From the NCBI GenBank assembly GCA_019239955.1, contig JAFAZD010000384.1, positions 1 to 37,250 of the forward strand: a stretch of 37,250 nucleotides of DNA, given 5' to 3'. The notes under the pieces are model-generated. The model was not told the DNA's origin and did no database searches. It was given only the letters and a program-made list of their open reading frames with translations. A program made the position numbers and the translations under genes. The stretch comes from Armatimonadota bacterium (lineage in GTDB: Bacteria > Armatimonadota > Armatimonadia > Armatimonadales > Capsulimonadaceae). Shown here piece after piece: positions 6,530 to 14,031 of this stretch. Position 1 is the stretch's first letter, and every line of letters starts with the position of its first letter.

Positions 6530-8782
6530 ATGCCGCTCCACTTAAAACCCTGCCGCCTGCTGGCTTATGGAGCGCTGGCCTGCCTGCTCGCCGGCCCACT
6601 CGCCGCCGTGGCTCGCGCTGACGACTTCAAGATCAGCGTCGCCATGGGGATCGGGGGGCACTTCCGGGCTGGGACGTGGCTGCCCGTCACCGTCACCATC
6701 ATCAACACCGGGACGGACCCCGTTCACGGGCAGGTGCAGCTCTACGCCGCCGACCCGACCGGCAGCGGCGCGGACTCCCTGTTCGCCCGGCCGGCGGATG
6801 TCGCCGTCTCCGGCCCGGCCCCGCAGGCTTTCCAGCTCTACACGCGCAGCCTCGACCCGGCCCGCTTCGACGTCGTCGCCCAACTGATCTCCGGGGCCGA
6901 GCGCGGCGACGGGCGGGTGCTTGCAAAAATCTCGTCCTCGGCAGACCCGCGCAGCTTCTCCGGCCTCGCGGTCGGCGACAAAGACCTGTTCCTGGTCGGC
7001 TTCTCCGCCGACCCCGCCGCCTTCACCTACCTCAACGGCCAGAAGTGGGGCCTGATGCACACCGCCGCCAGCGTCGCGCCGGAGGCGACCATCACCGTCG
7101 GCGCACGCATTGGCGGGGGGCCGAACGCGACACAGACCTTTATCGCGTCGGGCAGCCAGGCCAGCGTCCAGGCCGCCACGGCCTCGCCCGCCGACCTGCC
7201 CGACAAGCCCGCCGGCTACAGCGGCGTGGACGCCGTCCTGCTGCGCGCCGACGCGCCGCTGGATTCGCTCTCGGAGGCCCAGACGGACGCCCTCAAGGCC
7301 TGGGTGGCCGCCGGGGGACATCTCGTCGTCTGCGGCGGCGCGGACCCGACGCCCTTCTCCAACGCGTTCTATTCCGGCCTGCTCCCGGCCGGCATCGGCC
7401 CCGCCGTCTCCGTTCCGGCCCCGCCGGGACTGGGGGTGGGGGGGACTGTCCCCGCGCTGGCCTTGACGCCCAAGCCGCTGCCCGATGTCCGTGTCCTCTC
7501 CTCCCTCGGGAGTCGCCCGGTCGTCGTCGCCGGACCCTACGGCGCGGGCCGGGTCTCGCTGATCGCCTTCGATCCGACCGCGCCAGCCTTCCGCGCCTCG
7601 ACCGGCCCCGCCGAGGCCGCCTTCTGGCAGAACGCGCTCTCCAGCCACCCGTCTTCCTTCCTGGGAGTCGTCGCCGCCCGCGAGGAGGGCCGCCGCTCCC
7701 CCTTCTACTACGGCTATGGCGGCTTTGAGCAGCTCTCCGACGCCGTCATGCGCGCCCCGGCGCTGGACGCCCCTGGCGCGGGCGTCGTCGGCCTGTTCCT
7801 GCTCGCCTACGTCCTGATCCTGGTCCCCGTCAACTATCTGGTCCTCAAGCGCCTGGACAAGAAAGAATGGTCGTGGGTGACGGTCCCGGCCCTCGTCCTC
7901 GTGTTCGCGGTCGCCACCTACGGCGTCGGCTACGCCGCCAAGGGCAGCAGCGTCTTCGTCAACCGCGCCGCCGTGGTCGAGACCGCCGCCGGGCAGCGGC
8001 AGGCCGGCCTCTACACGGAGATCGGCCTCTTCTCGCCGCATCGCACCGCCTACGACCTCACGGTCGCCGATCCCAACGCCCTCGCCGCCATCCCCGCGCC
8101 CCCGGAGGAGTTCGGCCCCTACGGGCGGCGCGGCCAGCCCGCCGGCGGCGCTTATGGGCAGACGCGCTTTGTCCAGACCTCCGGCGACGCCAAAGTGCAG
8201 GACGCGGCGGTGAACATGTGGGCCATGCGCGCCTTCGACCTCCAGACGGTCACGGATTTGGGCGGCGCAATCACGTCCTCACTCAGCCACAACCCTGGGA
8301 CCGGCGCGGTCAATGGTACGCTCGCCAACCATACGCCCCACGCGCTGACCGAATGCCGCCTCTTCCTCAACGGCCAGTGGCAGCCCGTCGCCGACCTGCC
8401 CCCCGGCGCGACCGCGTCCGTCGCCGCCACGTTCCCGGTCGGCCCCAGCAATGCCCTCTACCTTATCAGCACCCAGCAGTGGGCGCAGATGCCGCCCCTC
8501 GCCAGCCACCCCGATAAGAACGACCCGAACAGCACCGTCGGCCAGCGGATGCGCGCCGCCCTCGCCGACTTCGTCCGCGACGCGGGCGGCAACCCGAACA
8601 ACGGCCAGTATTTCGGCCCCAACAACGACCCGCCCCCTGTGTTTCTGCCCCGCGCCGATGAGGCGATCCTGACCGGCTGGAGCACCGACGATTCCCTCGC
8701 CGGCCCGCCCCTGCGCGTGGACGGCCACCCCGTCACCCAGAACAACGTCACCTTTGTTGTCGTCCACATCCCGCTGCGCTGA
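6530..8782 (+). CDS. Large membrane-anchored protein with a glutamine-amidotransferase-like fold, ABC-2 system partner
   Basis: This 750-residue protein has a signal peptide (LLAYGALACLLAGPLAAVA), then a beta-rich extracytoplasmic region (GHFRAGTWLPVTVTIINTG). A flavodoxin/GATase-like segment follows around residues 225-310 (DAVLLRADAPLDSLSEAQ, then LKAWVAAGGHLVVCGG). Two membrane helices lie near residues 410-465 (VVGLFLLAYVLILVPVNYLV and TVPALVLVFAVATYGVGYAA), with a second exported domain after them. Similar proteins commonly accompany ABC-2 permeases, as here, with permeases and ATPase directly downstream. The catalytic Cys-His pair of true amidotransferases is not evident, so it is probably a structural or binding protein. 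The ATG at 6530 follows GAGGAA. The codons near 7424-7452 resemble the G-rich repeat ends seen elsewhere, but that is weak. Confidence 0.7.
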   Translation: MPLHLKPCRLLAYGALACLLAGPLAAVARADDFKISVAMGIGGHFRAGTWLPVTVTIINTGTDPVHGQVQLYAADPTGSGADSLFARPADVAVSGPAPQAFQLYTRSLDPARFDVVAQLISGAERGDGRVLAKISSSADPRSFSGLAVGDKDLFLVGFSADPAAFTYLNGQKWGLMHTAASVAPEATITVGARIGGGPNATQTFIASGSQASVQAATASPADLPDKPAGYSGVDAVLLRADAPLDSLSEAQTDALKAWVAAGGHLVVCGGADPTPFSNAFYSGLLPAGIGPAVSVPAPPGLGVGGTVPALALTPKPLPDVRVLSSLGSRPVVVAGPYGAGRVSLIAFDPTAPAFRASTGPAEAAFWQNALSSHPSSFLGVVAAREEGRRSPFYYGYGGFEQLSDAVMRAPALDAPGAGVVGLFLLAYVLILVPVNYLVLKRLDKKEWSWVTVPALVLVFAVATYGVGYAAKGSSVFVNRAAVVETAAGQRQAGLYTEIGLFSPHRTAYDLTVADPNALAAIPAPPEEFGPYGRRGQPAGGAYGQTRFVQTSGDAKVQDAAVNMWAMRAFDLQTVTDLGGAITSSLSHNPGTGAVNGTLANHTPHALTECRLFLNGQWQPVADLPPGATASVAATFPVGPSNALYLISTQQWAQMPPLASHPDKNDPNSTVGQRMRAALADFVRDAGGNPNNGQYFGPNNDPPPVFLPRADEAILTGWSTDDSLAGPPLRVDGHPVTQNNVTFVVVHIPLR

Positions 8783-8798
8783 CCATTTCCCCTTCCCG

Positions 8799-8825
8799 CT
8801 CCCTCAGAATTGGGGGCTGGGGGGC
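8799..8825. repeat. Solo arm of the CCCCCAATTCTGGGGGAG-type repeat
   Basis: GCTCCCTCAGAATTGGGGGC, followed by TGGGGGG, matches the right arm of the element at 21707-21842 with few changes. It occupies most of the 53-nt gap between the large membrane protein and the first permease gene. Confidence 0.55.
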
Positions 8826-8835
8826 CACTTTCATC

Positions 8836-9690
8836 ATGGGCATCCTGACCGATAATCCAGTCCTGCGGCGCGAAGTGCGCGCCCGCCTGCGCCTTCGGCG
8901 GCTGACCGCCAGCAAGCCCCTGGCCTGGATCGTCGGCCTGACCTCCCTGGTCATTGTCTACTTCTACATCAAGGGGCTGATCGCCATTGGGCGCGGTGAC
9001 ACCCAGACCGCCCGCGAGCTCTGGGCCTATCTGCTCCTGTCCCTGCTGCTCTTGGTCGTCATCCTCGCCCCCGCGCTGCTCTCCACGGCCATCACCCAGG
9101 AGCGCGAGCAGCAGACCTGGGAGGCGCTGACCACCACCCGCCTGACCGCCGCCGAGGTCCTGCTGGGCAAATGGCTGGCCCGCCTGTCCCTGACCGGCCT
9201 GCCCCTGCTCGTCCTGCTCCCGTTCCTGATCGGCTGCGCCGTCAGGGGCGGCGTGGGCATCTCCACCAACCTGAGCGCCCTGCTCTTCCTCGCCCTCACC
9301 GCCGGCTTCTACGGCGTTCTGGGCCTGCTCTGCTCATTTCTCGCCCGCAGGACCGTCACCGCGACGGTGGCCGCCCTCACCATCGCCATCTTCCTGTGCG
9401 TCGGCACCCCCATTCTCGCCGCCCTCACCGCCGAATACGTCCGGGCCGCCTCAACCGACTACTCGTACCGCGACCCGGTGGTGCTCTGGATCAACCCGTT
9501 CTACGCCCTGACGGCCTTCCTGTCCGTGCTGGAGCCGCATGGCGTCGGCATGATCGGCGGCCCCGGCGCTCTGGGCCCGCAGCCCCCCGGATCGGTCGTT
9601 GCCTTCTACCTCATCACCAGCCTGCTGGCCATCGCCGCCGGGCTGTCCTTCATGGCCGCCCGCTTCCGCCACGCCGCCCGCGACCAATGA
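8836..9690 (+). CDS. ABC-2 type transporter permease, first paralogue
   Basis: This 284-residue inner-membrane protein has about six helices. After a short cytoplasmic start (NPVLRREVRARLRLRRL) come the helices near residues 30-50, 65-90, 125-145, 155-175, 180-205 and 255-275. The central cytoplasmic stretch ITQEREQQTWEALTTTRLTA is the conserved coupling element of this permease class and recurs almost unchanged in the next gene (ISQEREQQTWETLAATRLTA), so the two arose by duplication and probably form a heterodimer. The stop overlaps the next start (ATGA at 9687-9690). The substrate is unknown. Relatives act in export or in envelope and gliding functions. Confidence 0.85.
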   Translation: MGILTDNPVLRREVRARLRLRRLTASKPLAWIVGLTSLVIVYFYIKGLIAIGRGDTQTARELWAYLLLSLLLLVVILAPALLSTAITQEREQQTWEALTTTRLTAAEVLLGKWLARLSLTGLPLLVLLPFLIGCAVRGGVGISTNLSALLFLALTAGFYGVLGLLCSFLARRTVTATVAALTIAIFLCVGTPILAALTAEYVRAASTDYSYRDPVVLWINPFYALTAFLSVLEPHGVGMIGGPGALGPQPPGSVVAFYLITSLLAIAAGLSFMAARFRHAARDQ

Positions 9691-10535
9691 GCCTCCTCGC
9701 CGACAACCCCGTCTTCCGGCGCGAGGCCCGCTGGTGGCTGCGGCTGCGGCGGCTGCGGAAAAACAAGGCGCTGGCCTGGCCCGTCGGCGTCATGCTGCTC
9801 TGCCTGGCCTGCTTCTACTGGCGCGGCCTGATGGCCTTCTTCCATGGGGCGGATGTGAACGACGCGCGGACGGGTTGGATCGTCAGCCTCTTTGTCGTGC
9901 TGGGCGTCATTGTGCTGCTCGCGCCGACGCTCTCGGCCAATGCCATCAGCCAGGAACGCGAGCAGCAGACCTGGGAGACGCTGGCGGCCACGCGCCTGAC
10001 CGCCGGGCAGGTCCTGGCGGGCAAATGGCTGGCCCGCCTGGTGCCGGTCGGCCTGTTCATCCTGCTCGCCCTGCCGCCGCTGCTGGGGTGCGGCTTCATC
10101 GGCGGCATCTCCTGGCTGGAGGCGCTGGCCGTCCTGGCGTTCCTCCTGGCGACCGCCGCCTTCTTCAGCCTGGTCGGCCTGACCTGCTCGTTCCTCGCCC
10201 GCAAGACCATGACGGCCATCACGCTCTCCGTCACCGTCGCCATGCTGCTGTGCCTCGGCACCTATATCATGGACCTGCTCATTGGTGGGATGATTGGAGA
10301 CCCATGGTACAATGACGGCGACCTGTTGGTCTGGGGCAACCCTTTCTATGTTCTGGCCATCTTGCTGCAATGGCTTGATCCGACGGGTTCGCCGGTTCCG
10401 CCGCAGGCATCAACGGTCGTCGGAACGTACTCCGGGATGCTGCTGCTCGCCATCGTCATCTGTTTCTACTATATGCTCACGCGCTATCGCCGCGCCGTGC
10501 GCGGCGGACGCCCATTAGGAGAACCGCTCAAGTGA
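9687..10535 (+). CDS. ABC-2 type transporter permease, second paralogue
   Basis: This 282-residue partner of the preceding permease starts MSLLADNPVFRREARWWLRL and repeats the same plan: a first helix near residue 30, the coupling motif QEREQQTWETLAATRLTAGQ near residue 90, a GKWLARL motif and four more helices. The frame is open upstream through the preceding gene, but the ATG at 9687 overlaps the previous stop by four bases and aligns with the paralogue's N-terminus, which fixes the start. The stop overlaps the GTG of the ATPase gene, so the three transporter genes are translationally coupled. Confidence 0.87.
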   Translation: MSLLADNPVFRREARWWLRLRRLRKNKALAWPVGVMLLCLACFYWRGLMAFFHGADVNDARTGWIVSLFVVLGVIVLLAPTLSANAISQEREQQTWETLAATRLTAGQVLAGKWLARLVPVGLFILLALPPLLGCGFIGGISWLEALAVLAFLLATAAFFSLVGLTCSFLARKTMTAITLSVTVAMLLCLGTYIMDLLIGGMIGDPWYNDGDLLVWGNPFYVLAILLQWLDPTGSPVPPQASTVVGTYSGMLLLAIVICFYYMLTRYRRAVRGGRPLGEPLK

Positions 10536-11458
10536 TCGACATCCTTCACCTGCACAAAGAGTATAAAAATCTGGTCGCCGTCAACGACCTGAGCCTGCAC
10601 CTGGACGCGGGGGACATCTTCGGCTTCATCGGCCCCAACGGGGCGGGCAAGACCACCACCATCAAGATGCTCGCCACCCTGCTGCGCCCGACGTCCGGCA
10701 CGGCCCGCATTGACGACATTGACGTGGTCGAGCACCCGGAAGCCGTGCGCGAGCGCATCGGCTACATGCCGGCCTTCTTCGGCATCTACGACGACATGCG
10801 CGTCTGGGAGTATTTAGATTTCTTCGCCGGGGCGTACCGGCTCCCCAGGGCGCAGCGCCCCCGCCTGATTGACGACGTGCTCGCCCTGACCGACCTGACC
10901 GTGAAGAAGGACAACTACGTCGAGGAGCTCTCCACCGGCATGAAGCAGCGCCTGTGCCTCGCCAAGACCCTGATCCACGACCCCAAGGTGCTGCTGCTGG
11001 ACGAACCCGCCTCCGGCCTAGACCCCCGCGCCCGCATCGAGATCAAGGAGCTCTTCAAGGAGCTGAAGGCGATGGGCAAGACCATCATCATCTCCTCCCA
11101 CATCCTGCCCGAGCTGGCGGACTTCTGCAACAAGGTCGGCATCATCGAGCGCGGCCAGATGCTGATTGAGGGCGACGTGCAGGACATCATGGCCCAGGTG
11201 ATCGGCGGCAAGACATTGGAGATCAGGCTGCTGGACGGCTATGATCGCGCCGCCGAGCTCCTGCAAGCCTCCCCCCACGTCCGCTCCGTCCGCCCCCTCA
11301 ACGCCCACCTGCACATTGACTTCACCGGCGATGAGCAAGATCAGGCCGACCTCAACAAACTCCTGGTGGACAACGGCCTGCGCGTCCTGACCTTCTCCGA
11401 GCAGGAGACTGACCTGGAAGACATCTTCATGAAAGTCACCAAGGGTTTGGTACAATAA
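10532..11458 (+). CDS. ABC transporter ATP-binding protein
   Basis: This 308-residue ATPase energises the two permeases. It has Walker A GPNGAGKTTT (about residue 36), the Q-loop region YMPAFFGIYDDM, signature LSTGMKQRL (about 135), Walker B VLLLDEPASGLDP (about 155) and the switch histidine in IIISSHILPELADFC. A C-terminal extension of about 80 residues follows, with EIRLLDG and HLHIDFTGD strands. The GTG start at 10532 is coupled to the permease stop (GTGA) and is preceded by AGGAGA. The whole unit from 6530 probably forms one transport complex. Confidence 0.95.
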   Translation: MIDILHLHKEYKNLVAVNDLSLHLDAGDIFGFIGPNGAGKTTTIKMLATLLRPTSGTARIDDIDVVEHPEAVRERIGYMPAFFGIYDDMRVWEYLDFFAGAYRLPRAQRPRLIDDVLALTDLTVKKDNYVEELSTGMKQRLCLAKTLIHDPKVLLLDEPASGLDPRARIEIKELFKELKAMGKTIIISSHILPELADFCNKVGIIERGQMLIEGDVQDIMAQVIGGKTLEIRLLDGYDRAAELLQASPHVRSVRPLNAHLHIDFTGDEQDQADLNKLLVDNGLRVLTFSEQETDLEDIFMKVTKGLVQ

Positions 11459-11479
11459 CGAGATCATGAGGCGGCGCGA

Positions 11480-11896
11480 ATGAGCCTGCTGAAAAAGAAT
11501 GAGGAAGAGAAACGGCGGGAGCTTGTCGGTGGCTCCTTCGTCATGGGGTGCTTTTTGGCCTTCGGCTCCTACACTGTCCACCTCCATGAGCCTCAAAGGC
11601 CGCTTAAAGCAGTCGCCTGTGGCGTAGTCGCGCTCCTCTTCTTTGGGCTATCCTTCTACAATATGCGGAGGAAGCCATCCGATCCAGGTGCTTTGCCGGC
11701 GCAAATCACCGAGATTGAGCAACGTTCGCTTCTCTTTCGCTGGCCTCTTACGCTTGTATCTCTCTTTCTCTTTACGGGGACTATATTTGATTTGGCTGCT
11801 CACCGTCCTCAAGATGCTTCTATGGCCGGAATCGTGGCATTGGTCACTGGGGTAGGGGCCACCCAGGCGTGGCAGATCTGGCTCAGAAGACGCTAG
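11480..11896 (+). CDS. Small membrane protein of unknown function, atypical base composition
   Basis: A 138-residue protein with a charged start (LLKKNEEEKRRE) and about four hydrophobic segments: GSFVMGCFLAFGSYTV, AVACGVVALLFFGLSFY, WPLTLVSLFLFTGTIFDL and MAGIVALVTGVGATQAW. It ends in WLRRR, consistent with a cytoplasmic C-terminus. Codon choice is visibly less GC-biased than in its neighbours, with many A/T third positions. It follows the ATPase gene by 21 nt, so it may be co-transcribed, but no strong Shine-Dalgarno sequence is present (GAGGCGG at best). No family recognised. The length and coherent topology argue that it is real. Confidence 0.6.
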   Translation: MSLLKKNEEEKRRELVGGSFVMGCFLAFGSYTVHLHEPQRPLKAVACGVVALLFFGLSFYNMRRKPSDPGALPAQITEIEQRSLLFRWPLTLVSLFLFTGTIFDLAAHRPQDASMAGIVALVTGVGATQAWQIWLRRR

Positions 11897-11925
11897 TGGT
11901 GCTGCACATAGGAGTGGGAGACAGC

Positions 11926-11997
11926 ATGAACAAACCACGTACCGGACGGACGGACATCAAGCGGCGTCTGGCCTTTATGGACAAGGCGCACGACTGA
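11926..11997 (+). CDS. Possible 23-residue small protein
   Basis: The ATG at 11926 follows GGAGTGGGAGACAGC and encodes a very basic peptide, MNKPRTGRTDIKRRLAFMDK, plus AHD. The ribosome binding site is reasonable and the gap is otherwise empty, but the frame is too short to judge from one sequence. It could equally be chance or a gene remnant. I see nothing else in 11998-12090 except a short ACCGGAA-CAT-TTCCGGT palindrome at 12035-12051 without a T-run. Confidence 0.25.
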   Translation: MNKPRTGRTDIKRRLAFMDKAHD

Positions 11998-12090
11998 ACG
12001 CCCGGTCTGCATCGTTCGTCATGTCAAGGCAGTGACCGGAACATTTCCGGTGAAAGGTTCGCCTAACAGTGGAACAATCGGGACGGTGGC

Positions 12091-12903
12091 CTAATCCAAG
12101 GCGCGCAGGTCGCCGATAATACGCTCAGGACGCCAGGCGGAGGGGGCGTTGGCCGCCGCGTCCGAATCCGTCACGCCGGTCAGCACCAGCACGGTATGCG
12201 CGCCCGCCCGGTTGCCCACCGCAATGTCGGTGTCCAGGCGGTCGCCCACCATCACGCTCTGACCGGCGGGAACTCCGGCCGCCTGCAGGATCGCCTCGTA
12301 GGCGTGTGGCTCCGGCTTGCCGACGGTCAATGGCTCCCGGCCCGCCGCCGTCGCCAGGGCCGCCACCAGCGAGCCGCCGCCGGGAATCTCACCGTCCTCC
12401 ATCGGGAAGGTCGAGTCGCGGTTGGTGGCGATGAACTGAGCGTGGCCCCGCGTGATCGCGGCGTGGGCGAAGCGCAGTTTGTCGTAGGTGAACTGCTTGT
12501 CAATGCCGACGACCACGTAGTCAATGGCCTCAAAGGGCACGGAGTCGGCGACCGTGACGGGGACCAGGCCGCCGGAGTCGGCCAGCTCCCGCGCCAGGCC
12601 AATCTCGCCGATGACGAACACCGAGCGCCCCGCCGCGCCCCGCGCCTTGAGATACAGCGCCGTCGCGTAGGCCGACGTGTAGATTTGCTCTTCGGCGATG
12701 TCCAGGCCGTTGACCCGCACCAGTTTTTCCTGGTAGTCGCGGCGCGTCCGGCCCGAATTGTTGGTCAAAAAAAAGACCCGGCGGCCCGTCCGCGTGAGCC
12801 GCCGGACGGCCTCCGCCGCATGGGGGATGGCCGTCTCGCCCAGGTACATGACCCCGTCCAGGTCGAACACATACGTCGTGATCTCTTGCCCTTGTACCAG
12901 CAT
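12091..12903 (-). CDS. HAD-IIA family phosphatase (NagD-like)
   Basis: This 270-residue cytoplasmic hydrolase has all HAD signatures. Motif I is DLDGVMYLG, with the nucleophile Asp near residue 14 and the acid/base Asp two later. Motif II is FFLTNNSGRTRRDY, the motif III Lys is in VGKPEPHAYEAIL, and motif IV is VMVGDRLDTDI. The cap domain between motifs II and III is of the C2 type, as in NagD, phosphoglycolate phosphatase and p-nitrophenyl phosphatase relatives, so the substrate cannot be fixed. The promoter at 12911-12940 places the -10 only 7 nt before the ATG, implying a leaderless transcript. Confidence 0.92.
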   Translation of the reverse strand: MLVQGQEITTYVFDLDGVMYLGETAIPHAAEAVRRLTRTGRRVFFLTNNSGRTRRDYQEKLVRVNGLDIAEEQIYTSAYATALYLKARGAAGRSVFVIGEIGLARELADSGGLVPVTVADSVPFEAIDYVVVGIDKQFTYDKLRFAHAAITRGHAQFIATNRDSTFPMEDGEIPGGGSLVAALATAAGREPLTVGKPEPHAYEAILQAAGVPAGQSVMVGDRLDTDIAVGNRAGAHTVLVLTGVTDSDAAANAPSAWRPERIIGDLRALD

Positions 12904-12910
12904 AGGCCGC

Positions 12911-12940
12911 AGTGTAGCACACGGCGCGGCGGGTTGTCAA
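12911..12940 (-). promoter_or_regulatory. Promoter of the HAD phosphatase gene, TTGACA-N18-TACACT
   Basis: TTGACA (12940-12935), an 18-bp spacer and TACACT (12916-12911) on the minus strand. The ATG begins at 12903, about where transcription should start. Confidence 0.75.
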
Positions 12941-13094
12941 TTCACCGGGCCGTCACCGGCGCTGGGTTTATCCCCGCCCCCGGCGGGGAAGAACAAGATA
13001 GAGGCGTTCCGATGCCTCGCCCGATAACTTTGTTCGTCAAATACAATAAAGCCCTACCACGCGCGTACCGGCGGGGAAGGGAAGGATACAATCC

Positions 13095-13358
13095 ATGAAA
13101 TCGGCCTCGGAAATAGACGTCAATCAGCACATTTATGCCTTGCAGCACATTGAGAGCGGTGAGTTCATCTGCCTGCTGCAAGACGGCCACGACTACCTCG
13201 CCTGCTTCTCTGACGGCGACACGGCCTTGCAATTCCGCACGGAGTTGGGCCTGCAGGAGCACGTGGACCTGTTCGCCACCACCCTGGATCACAGCCCCTT
13301 CCGCCACTTCTGGCTGGACGGCGAGAGTGTCGAGATCGGCCAGGAAGTCGCCCGCTAA
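13095..13358 (+). CDS. Small soluble protein of unknown function
   Basis: This 87-residue acidic protein runs MKSASEIDVNQHIYALQH to VEIGQEVAR and has no signal peptide or membrane helix. A strand-helix pattern (YLACFSDGDTALQFRTELGL) and the ending FWLDGESVEIG suggest a small alpha/beta domain, but no family is recognised. The start is supported by AAGGGAAGGA about 9 nt upstream of the ATG, and a strong hairpin terminator follows the stop. TACAAT motifs occur at 13042 and 13087, but neither has a matching -35 at the right distance, so the promoter is not settled. Confidence 0.6.
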   Translation: MKSASEIDVNQHIYALQHIESGEFICLLQDGHDYLACFSDGDTALQFRTELGLQEHVDLFATTLDHSPFRHFWLDGESVEIGQEVAR

Positions 13359-13382
13359 TGCACCTGGGATGACAGAAACGGC

Positions 13383-13415
13383 AACGGCCCGCCTCTCTGA
13401 CGGAGGCGGGCCGTT
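13383..13415. terminator. Bidirectional hairpin terminator between convergent genes
   Basis: A 13-bp perfect stem, AACGGCCCGCCTC (13383-13395) with its complement (13403-13415), and a 7-nt loop. TTTCTCGTT follows on the plus strand. It separates the plus-strand small gene from the convergent minus-strand beta-barrel gene. Confidence 0.75.
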
Positions 13416-13433
13416 TCTCGTTAAGGCCGGGGG

Positions 13434-13970
13434 TTAGAACCGGCCGCCGACGCTCACCACGAACCCGTTGGCGTGGTCCACGAACTGATACTTGGCGTCG
13501 GCGAAGAGGACACTGGTGAAGTTGTATCCCGCCTGCGCCTGCGCCCCGATCCGCGTCGCCACCGAGATGTTGCTCTGGTTCACGAAATACAGGCCGGCCC
13601 CCACGCCGTAGTAGGCGTTGCCCGCCGCCGTCGGCGAGGCGTTGTTGGCCCCGAAGAGCTGCGAGACCGTCAGCGGGATCACCGTCGAGTGCGCCCCGCC
13701 CTTCGAGCCGGTCTCCACGCCCAGCCCGATAACCGTGTGCGACAGCGGCCCCAGCGAGCCGATGATCGGCAGCCCGTACTGGAAGTTCGCCGCGAACTGC
13801 GTCGAGCCGCCCTTGTCCTTGGCGTCGCTGCCCGACGGCACGAAGACGCCCAGCGACAGCCCGCTGGGGCTGCCCACCAGGGGAATCACCGGTCCGGGCG
13901 CCGCCTTCGCAGCGCCCCCCACCGCCAGCGCGCCGACGGCGCACAAACCTGCCAACCAACCGATCTTCAA
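13434..13970 (-). CDS. Outer-membrane beta-barrel-like secreted protein
   Basis: This 178-residue protein has a signal peptide (KIGWLAGLCAVGALAVGGAAKA) and a mature part of alternating hydrophobic/polar strands, such as TQFAANFQYGLPI, AYYGVGAGLYFVNQ and VATRIGAQAQAGYNF. The end VVSVGGRF finishes with the C-terminal Phe used as an insertion signal by outer-membrane barrels. An eight-stranded barrel is plausible for the length. The start is a TTG at 13970, preceded 8 nt upstream by AAAGGAG. The nearby ATG is out of frame and opens a two-codon frame (ATG CAT TGA) that overlaps the TTG. It lies downstream of serA on the same strand and may be read from that operon. Confidence 0.65.
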   Translation of the reverse strand: MKIGWLAGLCAVGALAVGGAAKAAPGPVIPLVGSPSGLSLGVFVPSGSDAKDKGGSTQFAANFQYGLPIIGSLGPLSHTVIGLGVETGSKGGAHSTVIPLTVSQLFGANNASPTAAGNAYYGVGAGLYFVNQSNISVATRIGAQAQAGYNFTSVLFADAKYQFVDHANGFVVSVGGRF

Positions 13971-13997
13971 TGCATGTTCTCCTTTGCGGAATGGACC

Positions 13998-14024
13998 TAG
14001 GGGTGACCCGGCGGGTCACCCCTA
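13998..14024. repeat. Short palindrome, TAGGGGTGACCC family
   Basis: TAGGGGTGACCC-GGC-GGGTCACCCCTA forms a perfect 12-bp stem with a 3-nt loop. It lies 7 bp after the serA stop, in the gap before the beta-barrel gene. The same design occurs at 25422-25450 and, more diverged, at 21741-21768. Confidence 0.8.
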
Positions 14025-14031
14025 CAGTGTG

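Noticed and set aside
7424-7452. G-rich stretch in the 750-residue protein gene as another in-frame repeat insertion
   Set aside because: It resembles the repeat ends only loosely and has no inverted partner.
6542-8041. Long minus-strand open frame opposite the 750-residue membrane protein
   Set aside because: Composition is typical of an antisense shadow, with no ribosome binding site or domain.
9171-9686. N-terminal extension of the second ABC-2 permease
   Set aside because: It overlaps the first permease in another frame. The paralogue alignment and the ATGA overlap set the start at 9687.
12035-12051. ACCGGAA-CAT-TTCCGGT palindrome as a terminator of the HAD gene
   Set aside because: Short stem and no T-run in either direction. 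It could be an operator but nothing supports that.
13087-13092. TACAAT as the -10 of the small gene at 13095
   Set aside because: It is only 2 nt from the ATG and has no -35, so the start point would fall inside the coding region.
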